In this document: piece after piece, positions 22,480 to 32,812 of the stretch | How the letters are laid out: each line of letters starts with the position of its first letter | Numbering within the stretch: the first letter of the stretch is position 1 | From: Enterobacterales bacterium CwR94 | GTDB lineage: Bacteria; Pseudomonadota; Gammaproteobacteria; Enterobacterales; Enterobacteriaceae | DNA: 64,000 nucleotides | Reading direction: 5' to 3' | NCBI GenBank assembly: GCA_002837195.1 | Contig: KZ478060.1 | Coordinates: forward strand, 62,001-126,000 | The notes under the pieces: generated by a model | Seen by the model: only the letters and a program-made list of their open reading frames with translations | The model's database searches: none | Told to the model about the DNA's origin: nothing | Made by a program: the position numbers and the translations under genes

Positions 22480-24444
22480 ATGCGTGAACTGTTCTCTTAT
22501 CGATTGCGCTTTCCCTTAAAACTCACGCTGGCGGTGTTGCTGGCGCTGTTTCTGGGTTTTGCATTCAATCTTGAGACGCCGCGCTGGGCCGTGATGACGG
22601 CAGCCATTGTGGCGGGTGGCACCGCGTTTGTTGCCGGCGGAGATCCCTATGCCGGGGCGCTGCGTCATCGCGGCATGTTGCGCATTATTGGTACCTTTAT
22701 CGGTTGTATCGCGGCGTTGGCCATTATGATTGCGACAGTGCGTGCACCGGTGATCATGCTGCTGCTGTGCTGCTTATGGGCTGGATTCTGCGTGTGGCTC
22801 TCCTCGCTGATTCGCGTTGAAAACTCCTATGCGCTGGGTCTGGCAGGCTACACCGCGCTGATTATTGTCGTCACGGTGGATGCAAACGGCTCACTGTTAC
22901 TGGCACCGCTGTTTGCGGTTGAACGGTGCAGCGAAATCGTGATGGGGATTGTTTGCGCGATTGTGGCGGATTTGGTGTTTACCCCGCGTTCGATAAAAAA
23001 CGATATTGATCGGGAAACCGAGCAGTTGATCATGGCGCAATACCATCTGCTGCAAAGCTGCGTTGCGCACAAAGACAAAGAGGATGTTGACCGTCAGTGG
23101 TCAGCGTTGGTGCGTCGGACAACGGTGCTGAGCGGTATGCGCAGCAACCTGATGATGGAGTCTTCCCACTGGCAGAACACCAATCGGCGTATGAAAGCGT
23201 TAAACACGCTCTCCTTAACGCTGATCACCCAAGCCTGCGAGACATTTTTAATCCTCAATTCCCGGCCAGAGTATATCCCCGCGCAGTACCGACTGTTTTT
23301 TGAAAAGCCGGTGGAAACGCTGGCTGATGTCCATCGACAGGTAAAAATCATGCGCCGCGTGTTAGCCGCTGGTGGTAGCAATATGCCTACCACGCTCACC
23401 ACGTGGGTAAATGCCGCGTCACGTGCACTGGTCTTGCTGAAAGGCATTAAAACCAATGCGCGCATCAGCAAGATTGAAGATGAGATCCTGGTAGAAGATG
23501 TGGTGGTGAAAGCGCCGCCAGCGGAAACCCATCACGCCATGATCAACGGGATTCGTACTTTTGTGGCAACGGCACTGGGATCGCTGTTTTGGTTGTGGAC
23601 GGGCTGGACATCGGGCAGTGGTTGTATGGTGATGCTGGCGGTGATTACTGCGCTTGCCATGCGCACGCCTAATCCACTGATGATGGCAAAGGACTTTCTG
23701 TACGGCATGGTGGCGGCGTTTCCAATCGGCGCACTGTGGTTTATGGTCATCATGCCTGCGACGCAGCAAAGCGCAGTCCTGTTGGCCATTGCGATCGGCG
23801 GATTGGCCTTTATTGCGGGTATCTTTGTACAGCGTCGACAAATCGGCACGCTCGGGGCGTTTGTGGGAACATTGAACATCCTGGTGTTGGATAACCCGAT
23901 GAAGTTTGAAACCACGCTGTTTCTGGATAGCGCATTGGGGCAAATGATCGGGGCAATTGTGGCCACCATGGTGATTTTGCTGATCCGCGATAAGTCCAAA
24001 GCGCGAACCGGGCGTAAGCTCTTGAATCGTCTGATGTCTGCAACGGTGTCAGCGATGACCACTAATCAGGCCAGACGGCGGGAGAATCATCTGCCTGCGC
24101 TGTATCAACAGTTGTTTTTGCTGATGAATACTTTCCCGGGAGACATCGACAAATTCCGCCTGGCGCTTACCTTGATCATTGGACACCAACGCTTACGTCA
24201 CGCTGACGTCCCGGTTAACGAGGATCTCTCGGCTTATCACCGCCAGCTGCGTCATACTGCCGATCGCGTGGTGGCGGCAGGGAATGACGGCAAGCGGCGT
24301 TACTACTATGAGCGTTTATTGGCTGAACTGAATGTGTATCAGGAAAAGCTGGAGCATTATCAGGCTCCCATTAACGTTACCGAACCCGTCAAGCGGCTGA
24401 TTGATGTCTTGCATCGCTACCAAAACACCTTGATTCAAATCTAA
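22480..24444 (+). CDS. aaeB: p-Hydroxybenzoic acid efflux pump AaeB
   Basis: AaeB is the inner-membrane pump (aromatic acid exporter family, PET superfamily) that exports aromatic carboxylic acids with AaeA. The 654-residue protein has two clusters of membrane segments (about residues 15-165 and 365-505), each followed by a cytoplasmic domain. Conserved landmarks are [32 protein letters not shown] and [20 protein letters not shown] chose the ATG at 22480, which matches the E. coli N-terminal length; a GTG start 18 nt earlier is possible. Confidence 0.96.
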   Translation: MRELFSYRLRFPLKLTLAVLLALFLGFAFNLETPRWAVMTAAIVAGGTAFVAGGDPYAGALRHRGMLRIIGTFIGCIAALAIMIATVRAPVIMLLLCCLWAGFCVWLSSLIRVENSYALGLAGYTALIIVVTVDANGSLLLAPLFAVERCSEIVMGIVCAIVADLVFTPRSIKNDIDRETEQLIMAQYHLLQSCVAHKDKEDVDRQWSALVRRTTVLSGMRSNLMMESSHWQNTNRRMKALNTLSLTLITQACETFLILNSRPEYIPAQYRLFFEKPVETLADVHRQVKIMRRVLAAGGSNMPTTLTTWVNAASRALVLLKGIKTNARISKIEDEILVEDVVVKAPPAETHHAMINGIRTFVATALGSLFWLWTGWTSGSGCMVMLAVITALAMRTPNPLMMAKDFLYGMVAAFPIGALWFMVIMPATQQSAVLLAIAIGGLAFIAGIFVQRRQIGTLGAFVGTLNILVLDNPMKFETTLFLDSALGQMIGAIVATMVILLIRDKSKARTGRKLLNRLMSATVSAMTTNQARRRENHLPALYQQLFLLMNTFPGDIDKFRLALTLIIGHQRLRHADVPVNEDLSAYHRQLRHTADRVVAAGNDGKRRYYYERLLAELNVYQEKLEHYQAPINVTEPVKRLIDVLHRYQNTLIQI

Positions 24445-24445
24445 T

Positions 24446-24480
24446 AAAAGTGCCAGACACCGTGTCTGGCCCTTTTATTT
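24446..24480 (+). terminator. Terminator after aaeB
   Basis: GCCAGACAC (24452-24460) pairs with GTGTCTGGC (24462-24470), followed by CCTTTTATTTT and preceded by an A-rich run. It separates aaeXAB from the aldehyde dehydrogenase gene, which must therefore have its own promoter or rely on read-through. Confidence 0.85.
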
Positions 24481-24554
24481 TGTCATCGCCAAAAGCCGTA
24501 TTTTGCGCCGTCTATACTTACAGCGGGTGTACGCAATCGCTTCAGGAGGAGCTT

Positions 24555-26009
24555 ATGTCACAGCAAGAATGGCGCAATAATCCCTTGTTTCAAACCGGCT
24601 GGTTAGTCAACGGTGAATGGAAACCCGCAGAGAGTACTTTTGATGTGCTGAACCCTGCGACGGGTGAAGTGATCGCCCAGGTCGCGAGGGCAGGCAAACA
24701 AGAAACCGAGCAAGCGATTGCTGCCGCCGCGGCCGCTTTTCCTGCCTGGCGTGATAAAACCGCCAAAGCTAGGGCTGAAATCCTGACGCGTTGGTATCAG
24801 CTAATCATTGAAAATAAAGCCTGGCTGGGACAACTGATGACGCGTGAACAGGGCAAGCCAGTGAAAGAAGCGGAAGGCGAAGTGGAGTATGCCGCCAGCT
24901 TTATTCACTGGTTTGCTGAGCAAGCCAAGCGCGCGAACGGTGAAATTATTCCCGCGGCTAAACAGGGTTCACGCATCTTAGCGACCCGTGAACCCGTTGG
25001 TGTGGTGGCGGCGATCACACCGTGGAATTTCCCGATGGCCATGCTGACCCGCAAGCTGGGGCCCGCGTTAGCGGCCGGGTGTACGGGGATTATCAAGCCG
25101 GCGAACAATACCCCTCTTTCTGCGTTTGCATTGTTGGCACTGGCCAAACAAGCGGGCGTGCCCGATGGAGTATTAAATGCGGTGGCGGGTGATACGTCAG
25201 CCATTAGCGACGCCATTATGAGCAGCAAAACAGTGCGTAAAATTTCATTTACCGGTTCAACGCAGGTCGGTAAAACGCTGATGCGCAATGCCGCGGACAC
25301 CATGAAAAAAGTGTCAATGGAACTCGGCGGGAACGCGCCCTATATCGTGTTTGATGACGCGGATATTGATGCTGCTGTACAGGGAGCGATTGCCAATAAA
25401 TTCCGCAATGCTGGGCAAGTGTGTGTGAGCGTAAACCGTTTCTACATCCACAATGCCATTTATGACACCTTCGTCAGTCGTTTAGCGCATGACGTGGCGC
25501 AGCTCAACGTGGGCAATGGTTTAGAGCAAGGCGTGGTCATGGGACCACTGATTGATGCTGCGGCACTGAAAAAAGTGCAAGAACATGTCAGTGATGCCAT
25601 CGCCAAAGGCGGTCGGGTTGTTACGGGGGGAGAACCGCATGCGCTGGGCGGCAATTTCTGGCAACCGACGGTGATTGCCGAAGCCTCAGAAACCATGATG
25701 TTGGCACAGGAAGAGACCTTTGGCCCAGTGGCAGCCTGTTTCCGTTTCGATTCTGAGGCGGAGGTTCTGGAGCGGGCGAATGATACGGAGTACGGATTGG
25801 CGGCCTACTTTTACACCCAAAATTTGCAGCGCGTCTTTCGCGTTTCCGCCGCGCTGGAAGCGGGCATGATCGGCATCAATGAGTGTGCCGTGTCTACCGA
25901 GCTCGCCCCCTTTGGCGGGATAAAAGCATCCGGTTTGGGACGCGAAGGTTCTGTGCTTGGACTCGACGAGTTTTTGGAAGTCAAAACGTTGCATTTAGGT
26001 GGCTTGTAA
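24555..26009 (+). CDS. NAD(P)-dependent succinate-semialdehyde dehydrogenase-like protein (GabD-type ALDH)
   Basis: This 484-residue protein belongs to the aldehyde dehydrogenase superfamily and is closest in appearance to E. coli GabD (482 residues). It shows the substrate-channel segment ITPWNFPMAM, the SFTGSTQVGK coenzyme motif, the general-base glutamate Glu256 in ELGGNAP, the catalytic Cys290 in NAGQVCVSVNR and EETFGPVA. A strong AGGAGG site precedes the ATG at 24555. It may oxidise succinate semialdehyde, but substrate range in this family is broad and no gabT or gabP is nearby, so I leave the symbol empty. In E. coli nothing lies between aaeB and yhcO. Confidence 0.9.
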   Translation: MSQQEWRNNPLFQTGWLVNGEWKPAESTFDVLNPATGEVIAQVARAGKQETEQAIAAAAAAFPAWRDKTAKARAEILTRWYQLIIENKAWLGQLMTREQGKPVKEAEGEVEYAASFIHWFAEQAKRANGEIIPAAKQGSRILATREPVGVVAAITPWNFPMAMLTRKLGPALAAGCTGIIKPANNTPLSAFALLALAKQAGVPDGVLNAVAGDTSAISDAIMSSKTVRKISFTGSTQVGKTLMRNAADTMKKVSMELGGNAPYIVFDDADIDAAVQGAIANKFRNAGQVCVSVNRFYIHNAIYDTFVSRLAHDVAQLNVGNGLEQGVVMGPLIDAAALKKVQEHVSDAIAKGGRVVTGGEPHALGGNFWQPTVIAEASETMMLAQEETFGPVAACFRFDSEAEVLERANDTEYGLAAYFYTQNLQRVFRVSAALEAGMIGINECAVSTELAPFGGIKASGLGREGSVLGLDEFLEVKTLHLGGL

Positions 26010-26027
26010 CTTAAGCGGAGAGACGTG

Positions 26028-26306
26028 ATGAAACGAGCGGTATTTGATTTTAAAGAAATCGTCGATCAGGCGCATTTTTACCGCGAGTTCTCGCAGCGTT
26101 ACTGCTCCGCCCGGCAGGCAGTGAAAGACTTAGACAGCCTGTGGGAAGCGATTATACGGCAGCGCATTCTGCCGTTACCGCTTGAAATCGTTTTTCGTCA
26201 TTTGAATGTGAGCCAGAAAAAACGCTATGGCGCGTTGATTTTGCTGTTTGAAGAAGCAGAGGAGGAGCTTGAGGGACGGCTCCTGTTTAATATTTCAGCA
26301 GACTAA
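26028..26306 (+). CDS. yhcO: Barstar-family protein YhcO
   Basis: This 92-residue acidic protein aligns over its full length with E. coli YhcO (90 residues), sharing the segments [16 protein letters not shown] and [16 protein letters not shown]. The family has the barstar (RNase inhibitor) fold. No barnase-like secreted RNase is nearby, so an inhibitor role is unproven. I chose the ATG at 26028; a GTG immediately before it is also possible. It starts 18 bp after the aldehyde dehydrogenase, so the two may be cotranscribed. Confidence 0.92.
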   Translation: MKRAVFDFKEIVDQAHFYREFSQRYCSARQAVKDLDSLWEAIIRQRILPLPLEIVFRHLNVSQKKRYGALILLFEEAEEELEGRLLFNISAD

Positions 26307-26332
26307 AAAAAAAGGCCCCGGCGAGCGGGGCC
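26303..26332 (-). terminator. Terminator for the yhcN-like gene at 26362 (minus strand)
   Basis: GGCCCC (26314-26319) pairs with GGGGCC (26327-26332). The nine A residues at 26305-26313 form a T tract on the minus strand, so this is a canonical terminator for minus-strand transcription. It overlaps the last codon of yhcO. Confidence 0.88.
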
Positions 26333-26361
26333 AAAGGGTTCGTCATTATGACGAGGAAGTC

Positions 26362-26619
26362 TTATTTATACAGTTCGGCAGTGGCGTGCCAGTTATCGCC
26401 CTGACGGGCTTCAATCACACGATACGCTGTTGCGCCTTGCGCATCGGCTTTCTGCGACAACTCACTGCGCATACTGCTGGGTGAGCTGGCAACCTGATTC
26501 ACGGTAATCGTACCCACAGATTGCAGAGTTTGTGCCTGTTCTGTACTGACTTGCTGCGCGGCAGAAGCGCCAAAGGTAATGACAGATAACAGGCTTAAGG
26601 CTGCGATGGTTGTTTTCAT
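26362..26619 (-). CDS. YhcN-family secreted small protein, copy 1 (DUF1471)
   Basis: This is an 85-residue precursor with a cleavable signal peptide ending at GASA, giving a mature protein of about 65 residues. The DUF1471 core runs LQSVGTITVNQVASSPSSM ... EARQGDNWHATAELYK. Family members in E. coli (YhcN, BhsA, McbA) are periplasmic or outer-membrane-associated and respond to acid, peroxide or biofilm conditions. It is almost identical at the C-terminus to copy 3 (27097-27360) and less like copy 2. It has its own GAGG site and a terminator. Confidence 0.92.
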   Translation of the reverse strand: MKTTIAALSLLSVITFGASAAQQVSTEQAQTLQSVGTITVNQVASSPSSMRSELSQKADAQGATAYRVIEARQGDNWHATAELYK

Positions 26620-26733
26620 GGTTAATTCCTCATTGTCTTGTTCAACAACCTGTGGGGGAGTGACTCAACCTCAATATCAGGTCGTCGATATATCGGGGCG
26701 CAGCGACGCGCCTCATCTTATTGACGTAACGTA

Positions 26734-27006
26734 TTATTTATAGATTTCAGCGGTGGCGTGATAGTTGCCATTGTTCAGTGCTTCGATAATGCGGTACTGG
26801 CTGGCACCTTGCTGATCGGCTTTCTGAGATAACGCTTCACGAATAGTGGTCGGTGAACCGTCAATACCTGCTACGGAAATGGTGCCGATTGACTGTAGAT
26901 TTTGCTCTTGTACCTGTTGATCGGTGACCAGGCTTGCAGCGCTTGCTGCGCCTACGGTAAACAATGAAGCCAGAGCGATAGCGGTAACGGCGAATGTATT
27001 TTTCAT
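26734..27006 (-). CDS. YhcN-family secreted small protein, copy 2 (DUF1471)
   Basis: The 90-residue precursor has a signal peptide ending near ASA (residues 1-23) and the DUF1471 core LQSIGTISVAGIDGSP ... LSQKADQQGASQYRIIEALNNGNYHATAEIYK. It is the middle and most diverged of the three tandem copies, with ALNNGNY where the others read ARQGDNW. AGGAGT precedes the ATG. The function is unknown; a role in stress or surface adaptation is inferred only from E. coli relatives. Confidence 0.91.
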   Translation of the reverse strand: MKNTFAVTAIALASLFTVGAASAASLVTDQQVQEQNLQSIGTISVAGIDGSPTTIREALSQKADQQGASQYRIIEALNNGNYHATAEIYK

Positions 27007-27096
27007 GATGATGACTCCTGAATTTAGGTAATGCGCTGCCGGGACGCAGACTGCATGGCGTCCGGGGACAGAGTATTGGTTTTTTTCAATCAGAGA

Positions 27097-27360
27097 TTAT
27101 TTGTATAACTCAGCAGTGGCGTGCCAGTTATCACCCTGACGGGCTTCCACGATGCGATAAGCCGTTGCGCCTTGCGCATCTGCTTTCTGAATCAGTGCCT
27201 GATGCATATCCATGGGTGAGGAGGCGACACCGCTGACGCTCACAGAGCCGACGGATTGCAGATTTTGTGCCTGCTCGCTATTAATGGAATCTGCTGCAAA
27301 TGCACCAAAGGACAGTACAGAAAGAACACTCAGCGTTGCGATAGTGGTTTTAACGTTCAT
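27097..27360 (-). CDS. yhcN: YhcN-family secreted small protein, copy 3 (DUF1471)
   Basis: The 87-residue precursor has a signal peptide ending at AFA and the DUF1471 core LQSVGSVSVSGVASSP ... KADAQGATAYRIVEARQGDNWHATAELYK. I chose the ATG at 27360, preceded by GAGGAAAAAAATT; an upstream in-frame ATG at 27381 would spoil the signal peptide. This copy sits next to argR, the position of yhcN in E. coli, so it is the best candidate for the true orthologue. A CRP-like site lies 40 bp upstream. Confidence 0.9.
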   Translation of the reverse strand: MNVKTTIATLSVLSVLSFGAFAADSINSEQAQNLQSVGSVSVSGVASSPMDMHQALIQKADAQGATAYRIVEARQGDNWHATAELYK

Positions 27361-27765
27361 AATTTTTTTCCTCGTCGTCATTATTTTCTTTTTGTGTGCT
27401 GTGATTCACATCACGAAAATAAGTCTACATCTAATAACGGTAAAAATTAATAGCACGCTAATAATGTTTTGTTGCGATCCTTTCGCCAAATGTGACTTTT
27501 TTATTACTGCTCGTTATAAAAAATGCACAATAATTGTACTTTTAGTCACTATCTTCACTAAATTCAGTCTGTTAAGAGACTTTAGCTAATTGTGCGCAAC
27601 TTTGCCGAGGATCACGCTATGCGAGGAGTGTGAGATGGTGATCTCATGCTGCATAGGAAGGTTATGTGGTTTTTTATGCTGCGAAGAAGGCGTAATGCAA
27701 AGGGGATAAGAACAGAAGGGAATAAGCCTGAAAGGAAAACGCCGGTGTCAGACACCGGCGTGAAA
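27361..27765 (-). promoter_or_regulatory. argR-yhcN intergenic region with candidate CRP site
   Basis: This 405-bp gap is AT-rich and without a convincing gene. On the yhcN side, TGTGATTCACATCACG (27400-27415) matches the CRP consensus TGTGA-N6-TCACA with one mismatch. A small perfect repeat, TGAGAT-GGTG-ATCTCA, lies at 27631-27646. The argR terminator closes the region at 27735-27761. Confidence 0.5.
27735..27761 (-). terminator. argR terminator
   Basis: CGCCGGTGTC (27740-27749) and GACACCGGCG (27751-27760) form a near-perfect palindrome directly after the argR stop. On the minus strand it is followed by TTTTCCTTT. Confidence 0.88.
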
Positions 27766-29612
<1,847 letters not shown>

Positions 29613-29621
29613 GACGTTATG

Positions 29622-29644
29622 CAGGGAGGGGAAATCCCTCCCTG
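29622..29644 (+). terminator. Hairpin between mdh and degS
   Basis: CAGGGAGGG (29622-29630) pairs perfectly with CCCTCCCTG (29636-29644). It lies between convergent genes, and the T tracts on both sides are poor, so it may act partly as a 3'-end stabiliser. Confidence 0.65.
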
Positions 29645-29649
29645 ATAGT

Positions 29650-30693
29650 TTAAGACTGCGGATATTCTTCAATCGTGACGGGCAGTGTCAAACGCTGATC
29701 GTTACGCATCACAACCACATCAATCACCGAACCTGGGCGAATCTCTGCCACCTGATCCATAGTTTCCTTCGCGGATATGGCCGGTTTGCCGTTGACGGTC
29801 ACAATCACATCATTGACCTGGATTCCGGCTTTGGCCGCTGGGCCACCGGCAGTGACTTCACTGATCACAATGCCTTGCAGGCGATCAACATTCGAACCCG
29901 CGCCGTGTAACTGCGGAATTTCACGTCCGGTAATGCCGAAATAGCCGCGTATCACTCGCCCATCACGAATCAGTTTATCCATGATTTTAACGGCCAGAGC
30001 GGTGGGAATCGCAAACCCAATGCCTTCAGGCGTTTCACCATCGTTACTTTTATTGAACGACAGTGTATTGATGCCCATTAGCTCTCCCAAAGAGTTAATG
30101 AGTGCACCGCCGGAGTTACCATGGTTAATGGAGGCGTCGGTCTGTAAAAAGTTTTGGCGACCCGACGGGCTAAGGCCAACGCGTCCTGTGGCACTGATAA
30201 TCCCCTGGGTGACCGTTTGGCCAATGTTGTAGGGATTCCCTACTGCCATCACCACATCGCCCACATGCGCGATACGCTTCGGATTAATGGGGATCACCGG
30301 CAAGTTGGTCGCCGTGATTTTCAGTACCGCGAGATCGGTCAGGCTGTCGGAACCCACAATCATCGCTTCAAAAATACGCCCATCTTGCAGAGCAACGATA
30401 ATCTGCTCGGCATCATTAATCACATGCTGATTCGTCAGGATGTAACCACGATCATTCATGATAACGCCAGACGCCAGGGTGTTGGTCTGCGCGTTAGCGC
30501 TGCGGTTATAAACGTTGACGACGGCGGGCACGGCGCGGCGAACCCCCGGATTATAGCTGGCGGGCGTTTCGCTACTGCTGTCATCAGTCTTGGTAAAAAG
30601 TGCCACGCCACTGCGAAGATTGGGCAGCGCAAATAACAGAATGGCGGCTACCACCAGTCCCAGCACAATGGCACGCAAAAGTTTCAAAAGCAT
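29650..30693 (-). CDS. degS: Outer-membrane stress sensor protease DegS
   Basis: DegS is the inner-membrane-anchored periplasmic serine protease that cuts RseA when misfolded porins bind its PDZ domain, starting the sigma-E response. The 347-residue protein has an N-terminal membrane anchor (about residues 5-25), the trypsin-like triad in TNQHVINDA, SLTDLAVLK and NHGNSGGAL, and a single C-terminal PDZ domain. I chose the start MLLKLLRAI (ATG at 30693) to match the E. coli anchor; an upstream in-frame ATG at 30753 is unlikely. It follows degQ by 89 bp. Confidence 0.97.
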   Translation of the reverse strand: MLLKLLRAIVLGLVVAAILLFALPNLRSGVALFTKTDDSSSETPASYNPGVRRAVPAVVNVYNRSANAQTNTLASGVIMNDRGYILTNQHVINDAEQIIVALQDGRIFEAMIVGSDSLTDLAVLKITATNLPVIPINPKRIAHVGDVVMAVGNPYNIGQTVTQGIISATGRVGLSPSGRQNFLQTDASINHGNSGGALINSLGELMGINTLSFNKSNDGETPEGIGFAIPTALAVKIMDKLIRDGRVIRGYFGITGREIPQLHGAGSNVDRLQGIVISEVTAGGPAAKAGIQVNDVIVTVNGKPAISAKETMDQVAEIRPGSVIDVVVMRNDQRLTLPVTIEEYPQS

Positions 30694-30782
30694 GGCGTTG
30701 ACTTTGTTGGAAAAGAACGCAGGCAGGATAGCATGTGTTGCGCGGATCGGCATTACTCGATCCGCGCAGGTGTAGAGAGGTG

Positions 30783-32156
30783 TTATCGCAACAGCAGGTA
30801 GATGCTGTCATCACCGCGAATGATATTGAGGGCCAACATCGGCGGTTTGCTCTCTAAAACTTTCCGTAGCTCCGCCAGATTCTGGACGCGGGCGCGGTTA
30901 ATCCCGACGATCACATCATCTTTCTGTAAGCCGATTTGTTCCGCAGGCGTGGATTTTTCAATCGTATCCACCTTCACGCCTTTGGTGCCATCTTTTAGCT
31001 GGCCATCACTGAGGGAAGCGCCTTGTAAGGCAGGGTTCAGCTCGGCAGCGCTGGCGGTGGCCTGTGTACTGCTGTCCAGCGTGACACTCAGCGTCTGCTC
31101 TTTACCCTCGCGCAGTAAACCTACCTGTACCGCTTTGCCTGGCGCAGTGGTACCGATTTTGGCCCGCAACTCCGCAAAGCTGGTAATTTTACGCCCTTCA
31201 ACGGAAGTGATGATATCGCCAGATTTGATCCCCGCTTTTGCGGCGGCGGAGCCAGGTAATACTTCACTGACAAAGGCACCGCGCTGCGCATCCACATTAA
31301 AGGCTTTGGCCATGTCAGCCGTCATTTCTGTGCCTTTAATACCCAGTTGACCTCGCTTCACTTCACCAAACTCGGTTAACTGCTGGGCCAGCGTGATGGC
31401 CATATTTGACGGAATGGCAAAACCAATGCCGAGGTTCCCCCCGCTGGAGGAGAGAATGGCGGTGTTAATACCGATCAATTCACCTTTCAGGTTCACCAGC
31501 GCACCGCCCGAGTTGCCTCGGTTAATCGCGGCATCGGTTTGAATAAAGTTTTCCAGTCCTTCCAGATTTAATCCGCTGCGACCCAGCGCAGAGATAATGC
31601 CGGAGGTGGCGGTCTGGCCGAGGCCAAACGGGTTACCAATCGCGACGGCAAAATCGCCTACTTTCAGCTGATCGGAGTCCGCGACTTTTACCTGAGTCAG
31701 GTTAGTCGCGTCTTTCAGTTGTACTAACGCGATGTCAGTTTGTGCATCTTTGCCAACCAGTTTGGCGTCATATTCACGGCCATCACCAAGTTGGACTTTA
31801 ATCTTGTCTGCGCCATCGACCACGTGATTGTTGGTGAGGACGTAGCCTTTCTCAGCGTTGATGATCACACCGGAGCCAAGCCCTTCAAACGGGCGTTTTT
31901 GCGGCTCACCCTCTGGCATATTTTCGCCAAAAAAGCGTTTAAACGGTTCTGGAATATCCTGGCCGCTCGCGGTTTGGGTGCCTTCAACACGAACGCTGAC
32001 CACGGCGGGCAAAACATTCTCCAGCATAGGGGCCAGACTCGGCAGGGGCTGGCCTTCAATTTGCGCAGGCAGCGTTGCCTGGGCAGGCACGATGCTGGAA
32101 AGTTGAAACCCGAGACTCAGAGCTAAGGCGCTCAACATTAATGACGTCTTTTTCAT
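30783..32156 (-). CDS. degQ: Periplasmic serine endoprotease DegQ
   Basis: DegQ is a HtrA-family periplasmic protease/chaperone for misfolded proteins. The 457-residue protein has a signal peptide ending near AQA, the catalytic triad in TNNHVVDGA, TDIALVQLK and NRGNSGGALV, and two C-terminal PDZ domains, unlike single-PDZ DegS. The start is uncertain: the ATG at 32156 (MKKTSLMLSAL) matches E. coli, while the ATG at 32165 would add three residues. The next gene upstream is zapG. Confidence 0.96.
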   Translation of the reverse strand: MKKTSLMLSALALSLGFQLSSIVPAQATLPAQIEGQPLPSLAPMLENVLPAVVSVRVEGTQTASGQDIPEPFKRFFGENMPEGEPQKRPFEGLGSGVIINAEKGYVLTNNHVVDGADKIKVQLGDGREYDAKLVGKDAQTDIALVQLKDATNLTQVKVADSDQLKVGDFAVAIGNPFGLGQTATSGIISALGRSGLNLEGLENFIQTDAAINRGNSGGALVNLKGELIGINTAILSSSGGNLGIGFAIPSNMAITLAQQLTEFGEVKRGQLGIKGTEMTADMAKAFNVDAQRGAFVSEVLPGSAAAKAGIKSGDIITSVEGRKITSFAELRAKIGTTAPGKAVQVGLLREGKEQTLSVTLDSSTQATASAAELNPALQGASLSDGQLKDGTKGVKVDTIEKSTPAEQIGLQKDDVIVGINRARVQNLAELRKVLESKPPMLALNIIRGDDSIYLLLR

Positions 32157-32244
32157 CGTTCTCATGTTCTCGCTGCGAAAGGGCTAAAGTGACCGTCAAC
32201 AGGCCAGAAAGGCAGGCGCGCTGAGCACGCCTGAGTCAGACACA

Positions 32245-32640
32245 TTACTTTTTAGGTTCGCCACGCAGCAGGCCAGAAGCGCCTTCTGAATAATCGCGGG
32301 GCATTTCAACCGGCACCTGATCATTATCGGCTTCGGCTTCCGTCAGCTGCCAGGCAAAAGGATTTTTCTCACCAGGCAGGTTTGGCAACAGGTCGTTTGA
32401 GCCTTTCGCCATGTGCTGATAGAGCTGGCGGTAATCACGCGCCATGTTATCCAGTAACTCTGCGCTGCGTGCAAAGTGGCTGGTAAGCTCTTCACGATAA
32501 TCCGCTAACTCTGATTTGGTTTTTTCCAGTTCATATTGCATCGCTTTTTGCTGACGCAATTTGCTGTTACCAAAACGCATTGCCACCGCGCCAATAATAA
32601 TGCCGACGACTAATCCAATAAGCGCGTATTCCCAGGTCAT
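32245..32640 (-). CDS. zapG: Cell division/envelope protein ZapG (YhcB, DUF1043)
   Basis: ZapG is a 131-residue inner-membrane protein with one N-terminal membrane segment (about residues 3-22) and a cytoplasmic coiled coil from about residue 28 to 80. It links division, envelope synthesis and elongation; E. coli mutants have envelope defects. The opening MTWEYALIGLVVGIIIGAVA and the C-terminal MPRDYSEGASGLLRG are both characteristic of the family. It is divergent from zapE across 172 bp. Confidence 0.95.
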   Translation of the reverse strand: MTWEYALIGLVVGIIIGAVAMRFGNSKLRQQKAMQYELEKTKSELADYREELTSHFARSAELLDNMARDYRQLYQHMAKGSNDLLPNLPGEKNPFAWQLTEAEADNDQVPVEMPRDYSEGASGLLRGEPKK

Positions 32641-32812
32641 AATGACTCCCGTATTGTCTTCGTTGTTCCGTAGGGTCCTGCAACGTCATACCACTATAAC
32701 CGCTATTGTTGTTGAAGTGGAATCCTGCGGCAGCTTCGCTTAGTGTAGAACGGCCTTTTTTTCGACGATGGGCGGCGGAACGCCTCTTTGATACAGGGAT
32801 TCAGGACAGCAC

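Noticed and set aside
26028-27360. yhcO (barstar fold) plus three secreted proteins as a toxin-immunity locus
   Set aside because: The YhcN proteins are too short and lack RNase catalytic residues, and both families are ordinary single genes at this locus in E. coli without toxicity.
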